Source of the DNA: Cranoglanis bouderius
Taxonomy: Eukaryota; Chordata; Actinopteri; Siluriformes; Cranoglanididae
Reading direction: 5' to 3'
NCBI GenBank assembly: GCA_023630585.1
Contig: CM042567.1
Span: forward strand, 14,129,501-14,193,500
DNA length: 64,000 nt
Below the pieces are notes generated by a model. It saw nothing but the letters and a program-made list of their open reading frames with translations. It was not told the origin of the DNA and ran no database searches. This document shows positions 12,382-26,400 of the stretch, piece by piece. A program made the translations under genes and the position numbers. Position 1 is the stretch's first letter. Every line of letters begins with the position of its first letter.

Positions 12382-14107
12382 CAGTATATCTCACTCACTC
12401 ACTGTATCCTGATCTCTTTATCCTGTAACAGCACCAGGTTTCTGGGAGATGGTAGGAAACCGGAGAATCCGGAGAAAGCCCATACAGACACACGGAGAAC
12501 ATGTAAAACTCCATGCAGACAGTAACCCGAGCTCAGGGTCAAACCTGGGAACCTGGAGCTGTGAAGCAGCAACACTAACCATCAGTATCTGTTTACTGCT
12601 CCAAATATCCAGATTTACGCTGCAGTCCATTTGACTCGGAATTGGGAACAACCCCCGGCATGGAAGAGTCAAAGGAACAGTCATTCAACTCGGAATTCCC
12701 AGTCTGGAACTTGGCTGACATCCATCGTGCCCGAGTTCTCCGACATACTCTGATGTTACAAGGCGGCGGTGCACAGTTAACAGCAAACACCATTCCCTTT
12801 GACGTATTTTCTACTTGATAAAACTTGATTCTAGATCTGTAGCTTTTGGGTCATAAAAACATGTTTTTAACAACTTTGTAAGTTTAGATTTATAATGTAA
12901 TTCCATTGATTTCAATAAACCGAACATGAACAGGATTAGCTGACCTGCCAAACTTTGTTTCTGATAGCTAGTCTTGCAGAAATAATTCATGTAAATATTG
13001 TTAATATGTTTATCAAATTCAGACACTAGCCATACAAATATGGTCTTGCTCTGGACATCTATCTTTTTCTGTGCTGAAGTATTGGAACGTGTTTAGATCA
13101 GAACTGGGGAAAATGGACTTGGAACATTCTGAGTACAATCAATTGCAGTATTAATCCCCAAATGGCCTAAAATTATCTTTTTTTTTAAGGGTCCATTAAA
13201 TATGAACACTGACACTTATCTGTTTATTCCAAAACAATGTATTCACATTCGGTTACACCCCTGTTGAGGACTGTGTGACTGTGAGGACAATTGATAGTAC
13301 ACTAGCATTATGAGGATGTTTAGTCCTTTCGGGTCCTCACAAAGGGATAAACACATGCACGTACATACACAGGGGCGGAGTGGATTTAACAAGTGCTCAA
13401 AAAGTTTACTTTACTAATACCTCAGTTATTTTAATGCCTCTTTTTTTTGGTAAAGCTTTTAAGAGCTTAAGACTCCGCTAAATGACGGGCTGCGTCTCAA
13501 ATTGCTGCCTTACCGAGTATCATAAAAGATGTTGGATTTTACTCTCCTTTTATCTTTTCCAAATGTCTGGAACACACTACCTCTTAATTCGATACACCCC
13601 GTCTAACCCTCATGGAAAAAAATCACACCCGTTTCACGTGAGATCTGTGTAATGTGTGAACACGTGAAATAACATGAAGGTGCCACGATTACACCCGGTT
13701 ATGTCCTTGCGAAAACACTTTATAGTAGTTTTATTTCATCTGGCAAAAAGATGGTGAGCAAAATGAGACAGCACGACCTCCAGAAATCTTATGAACTTCC
13801 AATTTAATTATAATATTAAAATAATGAGTAAAAATAAAGTTAGCACTATGTGCAGTCATACATAATGAGATCACGTGACTCCATACAGTTTAATTCAAAC
13901 CCATATCTAGAAAAACTAAAAGATCTCCTGAGTGAAGTTACAACCAGGGGGAAAAAAAATACACTATGTTACACCTGATGGCATCTGACATCCAAAAATT
14001 TGGACGAAACACAAACATTTGCTCAACCGAGACTTCTTGTAGAAAACAGACACAATCCCTCTGTGTGTGCGCGTGTTAGAGAGAGAGAGAGAGTGTGAGT
14101 GAGCGTG
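12382..14107. other. spacer between the mariner MITE and lsm7: no gene seen
   Basis: AT-rich DNA with no coding signature. The right part should be the lsm7 3' UTR; a minus-strand AATAAA lies at 13730-13735. Confidence 0.4.
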
Positions 14108-16613
14108 TCAGCCGTCCTGCTGTTGTATGAAGGGGTTGGGAATGGCCTCCATGCCGTCTTGAGGACAGATAAGGACAACAGCCGTCCCTCGACACACGAC
14201 AAGGCCGAGCTGCCTGGTGTCCTCCGTCAGTTTATACTGATCATCTGGGTCTGCACGGGACACACACACACACACACACCCACACCCACACAGATCCATA
14301 ATGATGCTAACAAATTTGCTTTATTGTTTTTTTTCCACCCTAATATTTAAAACACTCCTTTTACAGGTAAAAATCTTTCTAAATTATTCTATGAATGCAA
14401 CTCAGTCTGTTTCCATGATCAGTGATGCTATCTACATCAACGATATCCGATTATATATTCATATCAACCTGCCCTACAACTGCTATTATAAGTTTAAGGA
14501 GGAGTCATTTGTAGCAGATGACTTTTCTGCGGTGGCCTGTAAGCACTAGCAAGCATTATCAAAACCAAAACAACAACAAACCTGAAAACATAAAACTAAA
14601 AGCACATCGTTTTCGTGAAGCTAGCCAAATCACCAGTCAGTACAGGATTTTGGGGAGTTTTTTTTTTTTTTTTTTTTTTAGATTGTTGTGACCGAAAATG
14701 CTTGATTTTGCTGTGGGTTTTTTTCAAAATTTGCGATGCAACTTGGAGTTTTTCTGGGTTTTTTTGCGGAAAGCTACCTGAATTGGCGAAATTGCGATTG
14801 CATGAAATTGTTTTGCATGCTCTTTCACAGTGATGTTTGTTGGTAAATGAGGCCTTTTAGCTGTACATGTTTGACGCACGTTAATGCAAAAGGGCTTTGG
14901 CTGAATGCACGTTGTAATGACATCACATGACACGCCTTGGCGAAAAATTGCAAGCTCCATTGAATATTGCGGAGTTTCCTTGATTTTGCATTCATTTCTG
15001 CAATCGCAATATCCTGGAGGGGCTGACTAACAGACTGACAAGGTCCATTTTTTCCCTTGTGCCAGCAATATGAGCATGTCATTTTCAATAAGGACCACCA
15101 ACTTCGTCTTGTCGGCTTTGCTTACTGGAAATGTCAAATCTGTTTTTACCAATACATTTCTTTAAGCTAATAGAGGAATGTTATCCGAGAGTCTGGATGC
15201 TTGTAAGTACTTACCACGCATGTACTCAATTGTACCGTCTAACACCAGGTTCAGCAGAGGATCAAACCCTTTCAGGACGCCACTCGCTGTGCAGTAGAAG
15301 AGGATTTGAATTAAAAGGTTTGCTATTAAGCAGTAAAACAACCGAAAACTGAGTGTGTAACACTTGTCACAATGTTGCGGCCCCTTTAAGCCGATTAGGT
15401 TTTAGGAAAACTGGCCGCGAATAGTCTTGTGCATACGTGGAAAATAAATGAAAGGCTGATGATAACTAAATAAATAAATGAATAAACATTTTGACTGGTT
15501 AGTCACATAAGAAATCATGCTCAAAAAAATAAAAGAGAGGAAAAAAGTCTGTGAAAATATCTGTCACACATACCTTCACGTCCACCTTGGAATTTTACTC
15601 GGATGGTTTTGTCGATGTACTTTGACAAGTCAAATATACTCTCCTTCTTCTTCTTCTCTTTATCCTGTAATAGCATCGGAGCAAAATCCTCATCAGGTGT
15701 TCAAATCAACAAAATGCTATCATAATCTTAGGGTCACATTGATACAATAGTGGTGCCTCAGTGCCATTTATTTTCTCATATTAAAAAAAAAAAAAAAAGA
15801 TACTGACATACAATACTATGTGATACAATGTGACATAATTCTAGTGTAGCTGTCACACTACTGACAGTCAACACGACATGACTGTGATCTGGATGTATTT
15901 CATGATTAATGAATGCAATCGAAGCAGGACAGCAAACTGTGCTCTGTGAAGTGCGAACTGAAGTCGATGCTGCGGCAGCAACATGAAACCTGACACAACC
16001 GTCACTGATAGGCTGCATGAATCTACAGTCTGCGTTAGACAGAAATCAGCCCCAGCCAGTGGTGATGTTGAGGTCAGTTCTACAAGAGTCCAAAACAATC
16101 CACTTCAAGACATTTAACAGCAAATAATCTGATGTGGAGCCCAAACACAAACTTTATACCAATTTCTTCTTCTCTTTAAAAGCCCTGCTGGCACATTTAT
16201 ACCATGATACTTACCGTGCATCGTTTAAAAATCGTGACTGATTGGCTTATTAAGTGGAATTTTATTTTTAAAATACAGCATTTTCACTTAACATTCTCAA
16301 AACTTACAAGCATTTAAAGATGAAACAAATTCATGTTCTAGGAATACGCATAGTACAAAAAAATTATTTAAAAAAAAAACTACAGTTACACACAATACAT
16401 TGTTAGCTAGTTTGCTAACATACTACATTCGCTTAACGTCGTTAAAGTCATGAAACAGTTAGCGTAACGTTAGATTAAAAACTTTGGATTACATACATAT
16501 ATATATATATATTTTTTTTTTTTACCACAGTCTTGGTTTATAAATACAGAGAGTTTACACATTTAAACACAACTTGAACAAAAATAGAAGGCGAACATGC
16601 TACTCACCGCCAT
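14108..16613 (-). CDS. lsm7: U6 snRNA-associated Sm-like protein LSm7
   Basis: Subunit of the heptameric LSm1-7 (cytoplasmic mRNA decapping) and LSm2-8 (nuclear U6 snRNP) rings. Four exons (minus): 16608-16613 (Met-Ala only), 15574-15664, 15215-15286, 14108-14250. All borders are GT/AG and phases fit, giving exactly 103 codons plus TGA, the usual length of LSm7. The Lys-rich start (DKEKKKKESIFDLSKYID) leads into Sm1 (VKFQGGREASGVLKGFDPLLNLVLDG). Sm2 follows (LGLVVCRGTAVVLICPQDG), and the C-terminus is IPNPFIQQQDG. The start is fixed by the tiny first exon, ATGGCG followed by donor GTGAGT. It is transcribed away from sass6. Near-identity to vertebrate LSm7 makes the call firm. Confidence 0.97.
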
Positions 16614-16936
16614 GTTCAAACTTCTTCCTGCGCCGCCTCTATGTGCTTTACCCTTGACCCCTGACGTTCCACCAATCACAATCTGGTTTGTTTAACCCCT
16701 TCTTCCGGGTTTTTAAATAATTCATTGTTTCCCCTTCTTATTATTATTATTGTTTTTTTAATAATAATTAATGAATTCTGAAAATACTAGCGCTTGTATG
16801 TGTAGATAAACGAAGTTTAAAAAAAATATTCTCGAGCTCTTATAGATTCGTACACAAAACTCTTTATGTGTTTCAATTATACTGGAGTTTTGTTCCCTAG
16901 TGGACTAGCTAGTACATTTTAGAACACTGGCTATAC

Positions 16937-16974
<38 letters not shown>

Positions 16975-17466
16975 TATATATATACTTAATTAATTTAGCC
17001 CTCAGTTCACAAAGCTGCCTCACTACTACCTCACTGTTCTGTTTTTGCTGAATTATATCCAAATAGCATGTGTATCTTGTTAGCCACTAGTCAGGATAGC
17101 CTGGTTAATGAAGCTAATTTAAAAAGCACCAATAACATATTTTTATTCCACGTCACAACGTCCATCCAACACTTTCCCCACACATATAACACCAGTATTT
17201 CTCCTCATTAGTCAGAAAATGTGGCTCAAATCGCATACTCTGCTTCATAATACGATTTAGCAGAGCGAAGTGCTCTAGGACAATAGAAAGCGGATTGGAA
17301 CACCTCCATGCTCATGTTGACGGCATCATCACTTCCGGCTTTAGCGGCCATTAGCGGGAGGCGAAGCGCCAAACTCGAAATCTGCCGTTGACACATAAAA
17401 TCTGTTTCTTAAAGTTGAATTAGAAATACGTTGGTGTATAATTTATGATTTTGATGTAAAACAGAA
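16614..17466. promoter_or_regulatory. divergent lsm7/sass6 promoter region
   Basis: The two start codons are 853 bp apart and point away from each other. On the lsm7 side there is a CCAAT box (16672-16676) and an ETS-type CTTCCGG (about 16702). On the sass6 side there is an inverted CCAAT (ATTGG, 17294-17298), ETS-type ACTTCCGG (17331-17338) and a GCGGCCATTAG YY1-like motif just after it. A (GT)n tract separates the halves. No TATA box is placed for either gene, as expected of housekeeping promoters. Confidence 0.6.
16940..16973. repeat. (GT)n microsatellite
   Basis: About 16 GT units followed by ATATATAT, between lsm7 and sass6. Confidence 0.95.
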
Positions 17467-20400
17467 ATGACGGAATTACTTTTTAACAAGACGTTGCAAG
17501 TGCAAGTGAAGTGTAAAGACTGCGATGACAGGTAAACAAATCTTTTTTTTTCCTTTCTGCCATGTTGATGCTAACGTCGCTAACAACGAACTAAACAATT
17601 AGCGCAGCTGTTCGGTGTTGGCGGAGTTTTAGTTGGTTTACATTAGTCAAGATAACCAGGCGATCCGGATTAAAATAAAGAGTATTAAATGTTTATTATT
17701 TTAAGGCCACATCTTTAAACGATGATTTCATTTTTTTTTTGTACCACAATTGTTTTAAAAACGCTCCATATGCAAATGAAGTATTTAACTATTTGCATAT
17801 TAATACTAAGTGTTTACTATTAAGCTAAAATGTAATACTTATGTAATATTTAATCTGGTATTAAATTGTACATAAATTCTATTCAATATTGATTATAATA
17901 TTTTCACATTACAAAAACAAGAACAATCAGTGATTTAAAAAATATTATAACATCTGGTTATCTGACTTTTATATAGCAGTTCATTCAGTTATTTCAACAT
18001 TTAGGTAATTCACATTCATAATGTATATTCTGCATAAATATGAGACTATATTATAGTGAGCATGTTTGAGACCAGTTATAATTGGGTAAATGGGTTATTT
18101 TACATTTCAGAAATCGTTAAATGTGGTCAACAATACGTCATTAAACCAACAAAATCTCAGAGACACAAATCATTACGTCATCTATGGAAAGACATGGGCA
18201 TGTATAACATTATGGTTTAGGAAATAAGATTTACAGTGCTATATTATTCAGTACTGTAAAAACTGTTGAGCCTTGAAAAAATATATACAACCCCATTTCC
18301 ATAAAAGTTGGGATTTTTCTAAAATGCAATAAAAACAAAAATCTGTGATTTGTCAAGTTTCTTGAAACTTTAATTAACTGACAACATTACATAGAAAAGA
18401 TATTCAATGTTTTCACTGACCAACTATATTATGTAAATATAACCAAATTTAGAATTTGATACCTTCAACACACTCAAAAAAGGTTGGGACAGAGACAAAA
18501 TAAGACTGAAATGTTTATAGAATATTCAAGTAACACCATTTTGGAGGATCAGGTTAATTGGTATCAGGATTGGGTATAAAAGGAGCATCCACCAAAAGCT
18601 CAGTCTTTGCAAGCAAGGATGGGTCATGGCTCACCACTTTGTGCCAAACTTCATGAGAGAATTGTCAGTCAGTTCAAAAAGAATATTGCTCAACGCAAGA
18701 TTGCAAAGAATTTAGGTCTTTCACCCTCTACCGAGCTCATCTCAGATGGACTGAAAGGCAGTGGAAACGTGTGCTGTGGCTCCGTGCCAAAGATGAAAAA
18801 GACCAACCAGACTGTTATAAGCGAAAGGTGCAAAAGCCAGGATCTCAGGATCTGTGATGGTATGGGGGTGCATCAGTGCCCATGGCATATGTGTGAAGGT
18901 ACCATTGACGCGGAGGCGTATATTGGGATTTTAGAGAGACACTTGCTGCCATCAAGACAACGTCTTTTCCCAGGAAGTCCATGGTTATTTCAGCAGGACA
19001 ATGCCAGGCCTCATTCTGCACGTGCTACAATGGTGTGGCTTCACAGACACAGAGTGTGTGTGCTTGACTGGCCTGGCAGCAGTCCAGATCTGTCTCCTAT
19101 GGCACATCATGAAGAGGAGAATCAGACAATGGCGACCAAGGACTGTTTATTAGCTGAAGTCTTGTATCAAGCAAGAATGAGCAAAAATTCCACCTGCAAA
19201 ACTGCCACAATTAGTATCCTCAGTTCCCAAACGATTAAAAAGTGTAATTAAAAGGAAGGGTGATGTAACAGCGGTAAACATGCCTCTGTCCCAACTTTTT
19301 GTGAGTGTGTTGCAGGCATCAAATTCTAAATTTGTTTATATTTACAAAATACAATTAAGCTTGAATATCTTTTCTTTGTACTTTTGTCAGTTAATTAAAG
19401 TTTCAAGAGACTTCACAAATCACTGATTTTTATTGCATTTTAGAAAAAAATCCCAACTTTTATGGAAATGGGGTTGTATAACAAAAGCATGTATATTTGT
19501 TTAAATTGTGATCAAGGTATGAAAGTATTTGTTTTAATTATACTATTATTTATAATTAAATGCATTAATGTAAAAAAAATCAGTAATAAGAAATAAATTA
19601 TACAATTTACTTTAAATGTACCTTTATTTATTTAATATTGTAAAATGTACGGAAGTTCTCAATGGAAAATGTCCCAATATCTGAACCTTGACAGTAGGAT
19701 TTATTGCTTGTACTGTGCAGCCATCTGGAATTTCTGTCCTATTTTTGTTCTTTATGAAACTCTGGCATTTGTGTTGTTAATCATTTTTAATTGTTTCTTG
19801 TAGACGAGCAGTTATCAGAGTCAGTATTGAACTGCAGCTCGTTTCAAACCCCATCCACAGACGAGTAAGTGTCTCTAAATCAAATTACATAATGTTAGGA
19901 TCATGTCTACTGTATGTAAGGAATAAAACACTAGTTATAGAAAATTAATCAGTCACATGATGGTGTGATGAAGCAGAATTACTTTTCCACACTGAAGTTG
20001 ATTCTTTTCTTGTAACAAAATGTCTTTGAGTGTTTTATTCATCTTATACCACAGCAATGTTCCTATGAAAATTTAAAATCCTATGACACAAGTTAGTTCC
20101 TGTTCTCACTTTACATTATCGCAGCTAAAAACTTTTTCCTTTCTCTTGAAGTTAATACAACAATCTTGACCTTTTTTTTTTTTTAGGATTTGGTTGTGAG
20201 ACTGACTGATGATGCTGATCTCTACTTCCTGTATAACCTCGTCATATCAGAGGAGGATTTTCAAAGGTAAAGCGATTTGTCCAGTAAATGTTTTTGCACT
20301 GTTTTGGCTTTAACTCTTTGTGAACTTGTAGAAGAATAGTCAGAATATTGCAGCTGTACAACTTCGTATTGACTCGGTGTGATGAGAATATCTCAAATAA

Positions 20401-23400
20401 ACCTGCTTTTCTTTTTCTTTTTTTTTTTCATAATTTAAACAGCTTAAAAGTCCAGCAGGGTCTCCTGATAGACTTCACCGCTTTCCCTCAGAAGTTCATA
20501 GACTTGTTGGAACAGTGCATCTCCGAGCAGAGCAAAGAAAATCCAAGGTGACCAGATGTTTCTCAAAATGATGCATCGATTCTATATGGTGTTAATGCCA
20601 CCTGCACGTGATAATGCAGACCTGCCAAGCTTTACGGATTTTGTGTAGGAGCTCCACATTTTAGCATTTGAGTACACTGCTAATTCATCATAACTAAAAC
20701 AGACAAGCAGCAGCTTTTTTTTCTTTTCTTTTTTTTGTCCAAATGCCTGGTGGTTGTCGTAAAAACCCTATGTGTATATACACATACTCCAGTTTCTACC
20801 TTAGACAAAAGATTAGTACTAACTGTATTGTTTTTTTAATTTTTTTTTGTAGGTTCTTGCTGCAGCTTTCCTCCCCGTCGTCTGCACTAAACCACGGCAT
20901 TGCTAATCTGAACATCGTGGAGACCAACGCCTTCAAGCACCTCACACACCTGTCTCTCAAACTGCTCCCTGGCTCAGATGTGGAAATAAAGAAATATCTG
21001 GCTACCTGTTTGGCCGCCCTGAAGGTACAGGAGATGATGAGGAGAAGCGTTAATATCTTCATTCATTGTGTCCTGAACTGTTGCCCCACATGTAGGCAAA
21101 TATTCATTTATAGTTCTTGTAATAAAAATGTTTTGTAGACCAAACTGAACTTAAAGTTCACCCCAGATTTACAACTGTTGATTTTCTTCATACTCTTAAA
21201 AAAAAACAACAAAAAAACAAGTGAACACCAGGCTTGTTGTGCCAGTGTGAAGCAAAGGCTGTAACATAAGTTGAAGAGAACAGACCCCAGAGTTGTTGTT
21301 ATAATATCACTGTATTAAAGAATAAAGAAAAAGAAGCTGCTGGATAATTAGCATCAGAGTGAGTAATGGAAAATAAATAAACAACTGAAAATGTTTAAAA
21401 GTATCTTCCCTATTCCTAGTAAAACAAAAGAAAAATACAAGGTATTCCCTTTCACCTCATCAAAACAAAAACATGATTCCTAAAAGAAATGGCACCCCAT
21501 ACAGTGTCCAGGCATCTATAAAGGGCACAGTTATCCAGTGTGTACAGAGTGCAAAATTGTATACGCAATTTTCCGAAGCTAGCATAATGAGGCAGGGCTG
21601 TTCAAGGGCTGGCAAATAGTAGTGTATTCTACAAAGTTCTCTCGTTTATATTCTTCAAATGTGATGGTGTAATTCCCATCCCGTCCTGTCACTCTCTGCA
21701 TCGGATCTGGCTCTCTTCTGGGACATGTTAAACATGTAGTAGAGGAAGAGAGACACACACAGAAAGCTAAACATGCCATGTCTTTATGTTGATAAACACA
21801 AATCAGCAATAAATGTCCAAGCAGATTCGCAACATAGCTGATTTACATTTAGCCACGCCCACTAAAACTGTAAAAAGGTGACCATTTTAAAGATTCAAAA
21901 TGTATTTGGAAAGTTTGAAACATGTTAAAGAACCAGTAAAGATTTTATAAGCGATATTGTGAAGAAAAGGGTATTGTGACCCAACTTATCACAGTATCAG
22001 TATTATATCATCATATTGTCCAGTGCTTAGTGTTAATGTTTGTTAAAAAAAACCCAAAAAAACAAAGTTGGTGACATGTAAAGCTTCAATATTTTGTCAT
22101 TTGATGTGATGGTGGATATATTGTATTTTAGTCTCTCTTTTTTTTTTTAAACAGTCCTAAATTCCATAATCTTGGTGTCTGCCCTTCAGTGTTGACTGTA
22201 CACTCTGAGGAAATGAAAGGTTAATCAGTAAATGTTGTTGTTCTCAGGAGGAAAAGGAGCAACTCCAACAAAAACTAAAGAAGACCGAAGAGGATCTGAC
22301 TAGGCAACTAAACTATGCACAGCAGGTACAGCTGGCTATATAGCTAGAAATAAAAAACAAAAAAGAAAGCCAGAAATATCACTGCGATTCAACTTTCTAA
22401 ACAGAACTTTGGTGTTGTTTTAGACGTTGTCTGAGAAGAGTCGGGAGCTGGACAAACTGCGCTCTGAATGGACGTCACAAACGACGACTTTGTCCAGCAG
22501 GCATACGCAAGACCTCACAGCAGAGCGTGAAAAAGCTCTGGAGGTAAAAATTATAAACCAAAGCTTGTCTTAGGAAAAATCTGAAATTTTTATAGTATCA
22601 GGGTATTAATTGGATATTTTAAAAACAATGAACATAAAAACGTTACAATATCTTTGTACAAATGTTTCTTTGCACGTCCTTGTGTGTGAGTGTATATAAC
22701 AAACCAATGTACAGTGGATATAAAAGTCTACACACCCCTGTTAAAATGGCAGGTTTTTGTGATGTAAAAAAATGAAACCAAGATAAGTCATGTCAGAACC
22801 TTTTCTAAGTTTATTGTGAAATTTTAACCTATATTAATAGGTTATGTTACATATATATTAAATATAACTATAATAAAGTGAAAAACAATAAGAATAATAT
22901 TAGGGGGAAAAAATGAAAAATGTTCAATAAGTGTGCACACCCCTAAACTAATACTTAGCACCTAGTTGAAGCACCTTTAGATTTTATCACAGCGTTCAGT
23001 CTTTTTGGGTAAGAGTCCGTCAGTTTCGTACATCTTGACATAGCAATATTTTGCCATTCTTCCTTGCAGAAACATTCTAACTCTGTCAGATTGGCTATGC
23101 ATCTCCTGTGCACAGCCCTCTACAGGTCACCCCACAGATCTTTGATTGGATTTAGGTCTGGACTCTGGCTGGGCTATTCCAAAACCTTGATCTTGTTTTG
23201 GTGAATTCATTCCTTTGTTGATCTGGAGGTTTGCTTCGGGTCATTGTCATGCTGAAAGGTGAAATTCCTCTTTATCGTAAGTGTTTTTGCAAAAGCCTTA
23301 AGGTTTTGCACCAAAATTGACTGGTATTTGGAGAGATTCATTATTCCCTCCATCCTGATTAAAGCTCCAGTTCCAGCTGAAGACAAACAGCCCCAACGTA

Positions 23401-26400
23401 TGATGCTGCCACGACCTTGCTTCCCCATGGGGATGGTGTTCTTTTGGTGATGTGCTGTGTTTTTGTTTCGTTTTGTTTTGTTTTTTTTAATGCCAAATGT
23501 GTGTTTTGGTATTATGGCCAAAAAGTTCAACTTTGGTCCCATCAGACCATAACACATTATTCCACATGGTTTTGGGAGATTGGATGTATTTTTTAATTTA
23601 TTTTTTGGTTAAAAAAGGCTTCTGTCTTGCCACTCTACCCGTAGCCCAGACATATGAAGAATTTGGGAGATGTACATGCAGGGAGCAACCAGTACTTGCC
23701 AGAAATTGTTGCAATTCTTTTAATGTTGCTGTAGGCCTCTTGGCAGCCTCCCTGACCAGTTTTCTCTTGATCTTCTCATCAATTTTTGAGGGATGTCCTG
23801 TTCTTAGTAGTGTCACTGTCAGGCCATATTTTTTTCCATTTGTTGATTATTATCTTTACAGTGTTCCATGATCTATCCAGCAGAAGACAGGTTGAGGTTG
23901 GAAGTTCATTCCACCACTGAGGGACAGTCAGTTTTTAAGGTTCTGGAAAGGGACCTAGTGCCTCGCTGAGTAGGCACTACCAGGCGTCGGTCGTTAACAG
24001 CTACTGGAAGCCAGTGGAGGGAGATGAAGAGGGGTGTGACATGGGTTCTTTTGGGGGTTCTTTAAGGGGATTTTCATTAATACCAAATTTCTTGTGTAAA
24101 TGCTCGTACAAATGATTTATGCATGAATCCGTTCTAGATCGGGTGAAAAAATAGATGGCAATAGACGGAAATGCATTTTAATCTATTTTTGGAAGAAAGT
24201 CATCGGTGAGGTAACGTAACTGACATAATAGGAGAAACACCTATAACCTCGGTCTATGTGTACATTTACAGATCCAGACGAGGCTGCAGCAGCAGAATGA
24301 ACAGCTGAGGCGCGAGCTGGAGGCGACTCATCAGCGCAGCACACAGCAGCTTCAAACCCGACTCTCCGAACTGGAGACCTCCAACAGGGAGCTCACAGAG
24401 AAAAAGTACAAAAGTGACTCCACCATCCGAGACCTGAAGGCTAAACTGCTCGGCCTCGAGGAGGTGAGATTTATTTATATAGAGATTGAAGGTGATCAGC
24501 TGTGACAGTAGTGCACCTGCAAATCACAGGTTTATATCAATGCTCTCGTTCTAATACGTTATCGTTTCTATAGTAACAGCTCATCCACAGGGACTTGTAT
24601 GGCAGATGCTCCACATAAACTTATTAAAAACTGTGTGTAATAATTGATATGGTGAAGTTTTCTGTCAGGAGGAGTGTGTTTATTTAACATTTATGGAAGG
24701 AGTCTCCAGTGTCAGCTCTTTGTAACAGTCACTTTAGGTAAAGCAGTAACTTTAATTGTCTGACATGGGGAGAAGTTCATGCTTTGCAGTTTCTCAGTAA
24801 CTTGACAAGTTGTGTTTTTTTTTGTAGTATTAACTGGTGAGCAAATGGTTGTTTATAGCTGCTATAAAATGTATAGTTAAATGTAACTATAAACGGTTAA
24901 AAATGATGTCATTCTTAATAAATTAAAAAAAAAACTAAAGAAAAATTGTAATAGTCAGCAAATTGCTTTGGTATAAGCGGAATAAAACACTTCAGAATGT
25001 ACTGTTATAGGAAAATAATCAACTTCAGGGTGGTAACAGTAACTCCACTACGTCACCCCACTGTCACTGATTATTTTTCTGTAACAGCATGACACTGAGT
25101 GTTTTATTCTTTGCGTTAATTCCTGTAGAGTGCTGGAGCTGCTCTGCTCTGCATTGTCTAATTGTTTTTTGTATTGTTTTCTCTGCAGGAGTCTCAGAGG
25201 GCAAAGCAGCAGGTGGCGTCTCTCCGGAGGGAAAACAGCACCCTCGATACAGAATGTCATGAAAAAGAGCGACTAGTTAATCAGCTGCAGACTCGAGTAG
25301 CCGTGTTTGAGCAAGAGATTAAAGACAAAGATCAACTTGTACTCCGAACCAAAGAGGTGCTCGAGGCCACGCAGCAGCAAAAGGTAACATATTTGTTTTC
25401 TTTATTTTTAACATTTAATAATGTTATTAAATTCATCTTGATATCTATTTTTATAGATGCCTATAGAGCCCTCAAAAATTGGCACCTTTTTATAAAAATG
25501 ACCACAAATTATTGTACATGATGGTTTATCATATTTTATTTCACGATCGTTGGAATTCCTTCACATTATCTTAGGATTTGATTTCATATAAGGTGCTATA
25601 AATATAAGTTTATTAAGTACAGAATAAAAAACTGACATGTTGTTAAGTAGAGTTATCAACAGTGAGGTGGTGTGATGAAGCAGAGTTATTGTTACCATCC
25701 CAAAGCTGTGCAATGTCTACAAAACAAGTTCTCACTTACGTTATAGCAGCTATAAACAGTCTTTCCTTCACCAGCCTCTTTTTTAAATAAAAAAAAAAAT
25801 AAAAAATTTTTTTAAGATATTGAAAAGCAAAAACAACAACAAAAAAATGCATGTTATGAAATGCTGTTATGAAGCTCTGACACTGGAGACTTCTTCCATA
25901 AATGTTAAATAAACACATTTCTCAATACAAAAAATCTTGACCATATCAACACATTTTTTTTATCCGTTTATGTGGAGCGTCTGCCATACATAATGTATTA
26001 GAACAAGTGCATTAATATACACCTGCACTATTGTCAGAGCTGCTGTTATACAAAATTAATCAACACTTTCTGTCCAGTCAGAATGAAGAAATCATTAGTG
26101 CTGTGGTATAACACACATTCACTACTTTCTTTTTTTGCCCTGGTTAGACCTCAGTTGAAGAAACTGCTGAGAGTAAACAGCTACAGATTGGAAAGTTGGA
26201 GTCAACAGTGAAATCTTTATCTGAGGAGCTCATAAAGGTTTGTCAGAGATTTATAAAGTGACACCAGGCTTATTTTCAACAGGATTTAACTGAACAGCAA
26301 GTGATAGTGTCTCAATTTGTTAATGGTAGTTCCATATAACTTCATTAGCGTGGTTAGCTGGGGGCACATAACCATTGACACATTGTCTAAGTATATTAAT

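Noticed and set aside
21579..21809. 76-codon minus-strand frame containing GRDGNYTITFEEYKRENF in sass6 intron 5
   Set aside because: Looks protein-like, but no family was recognised, no splice partners fit, and it stands alone; possibly a repeat-derived remnant.
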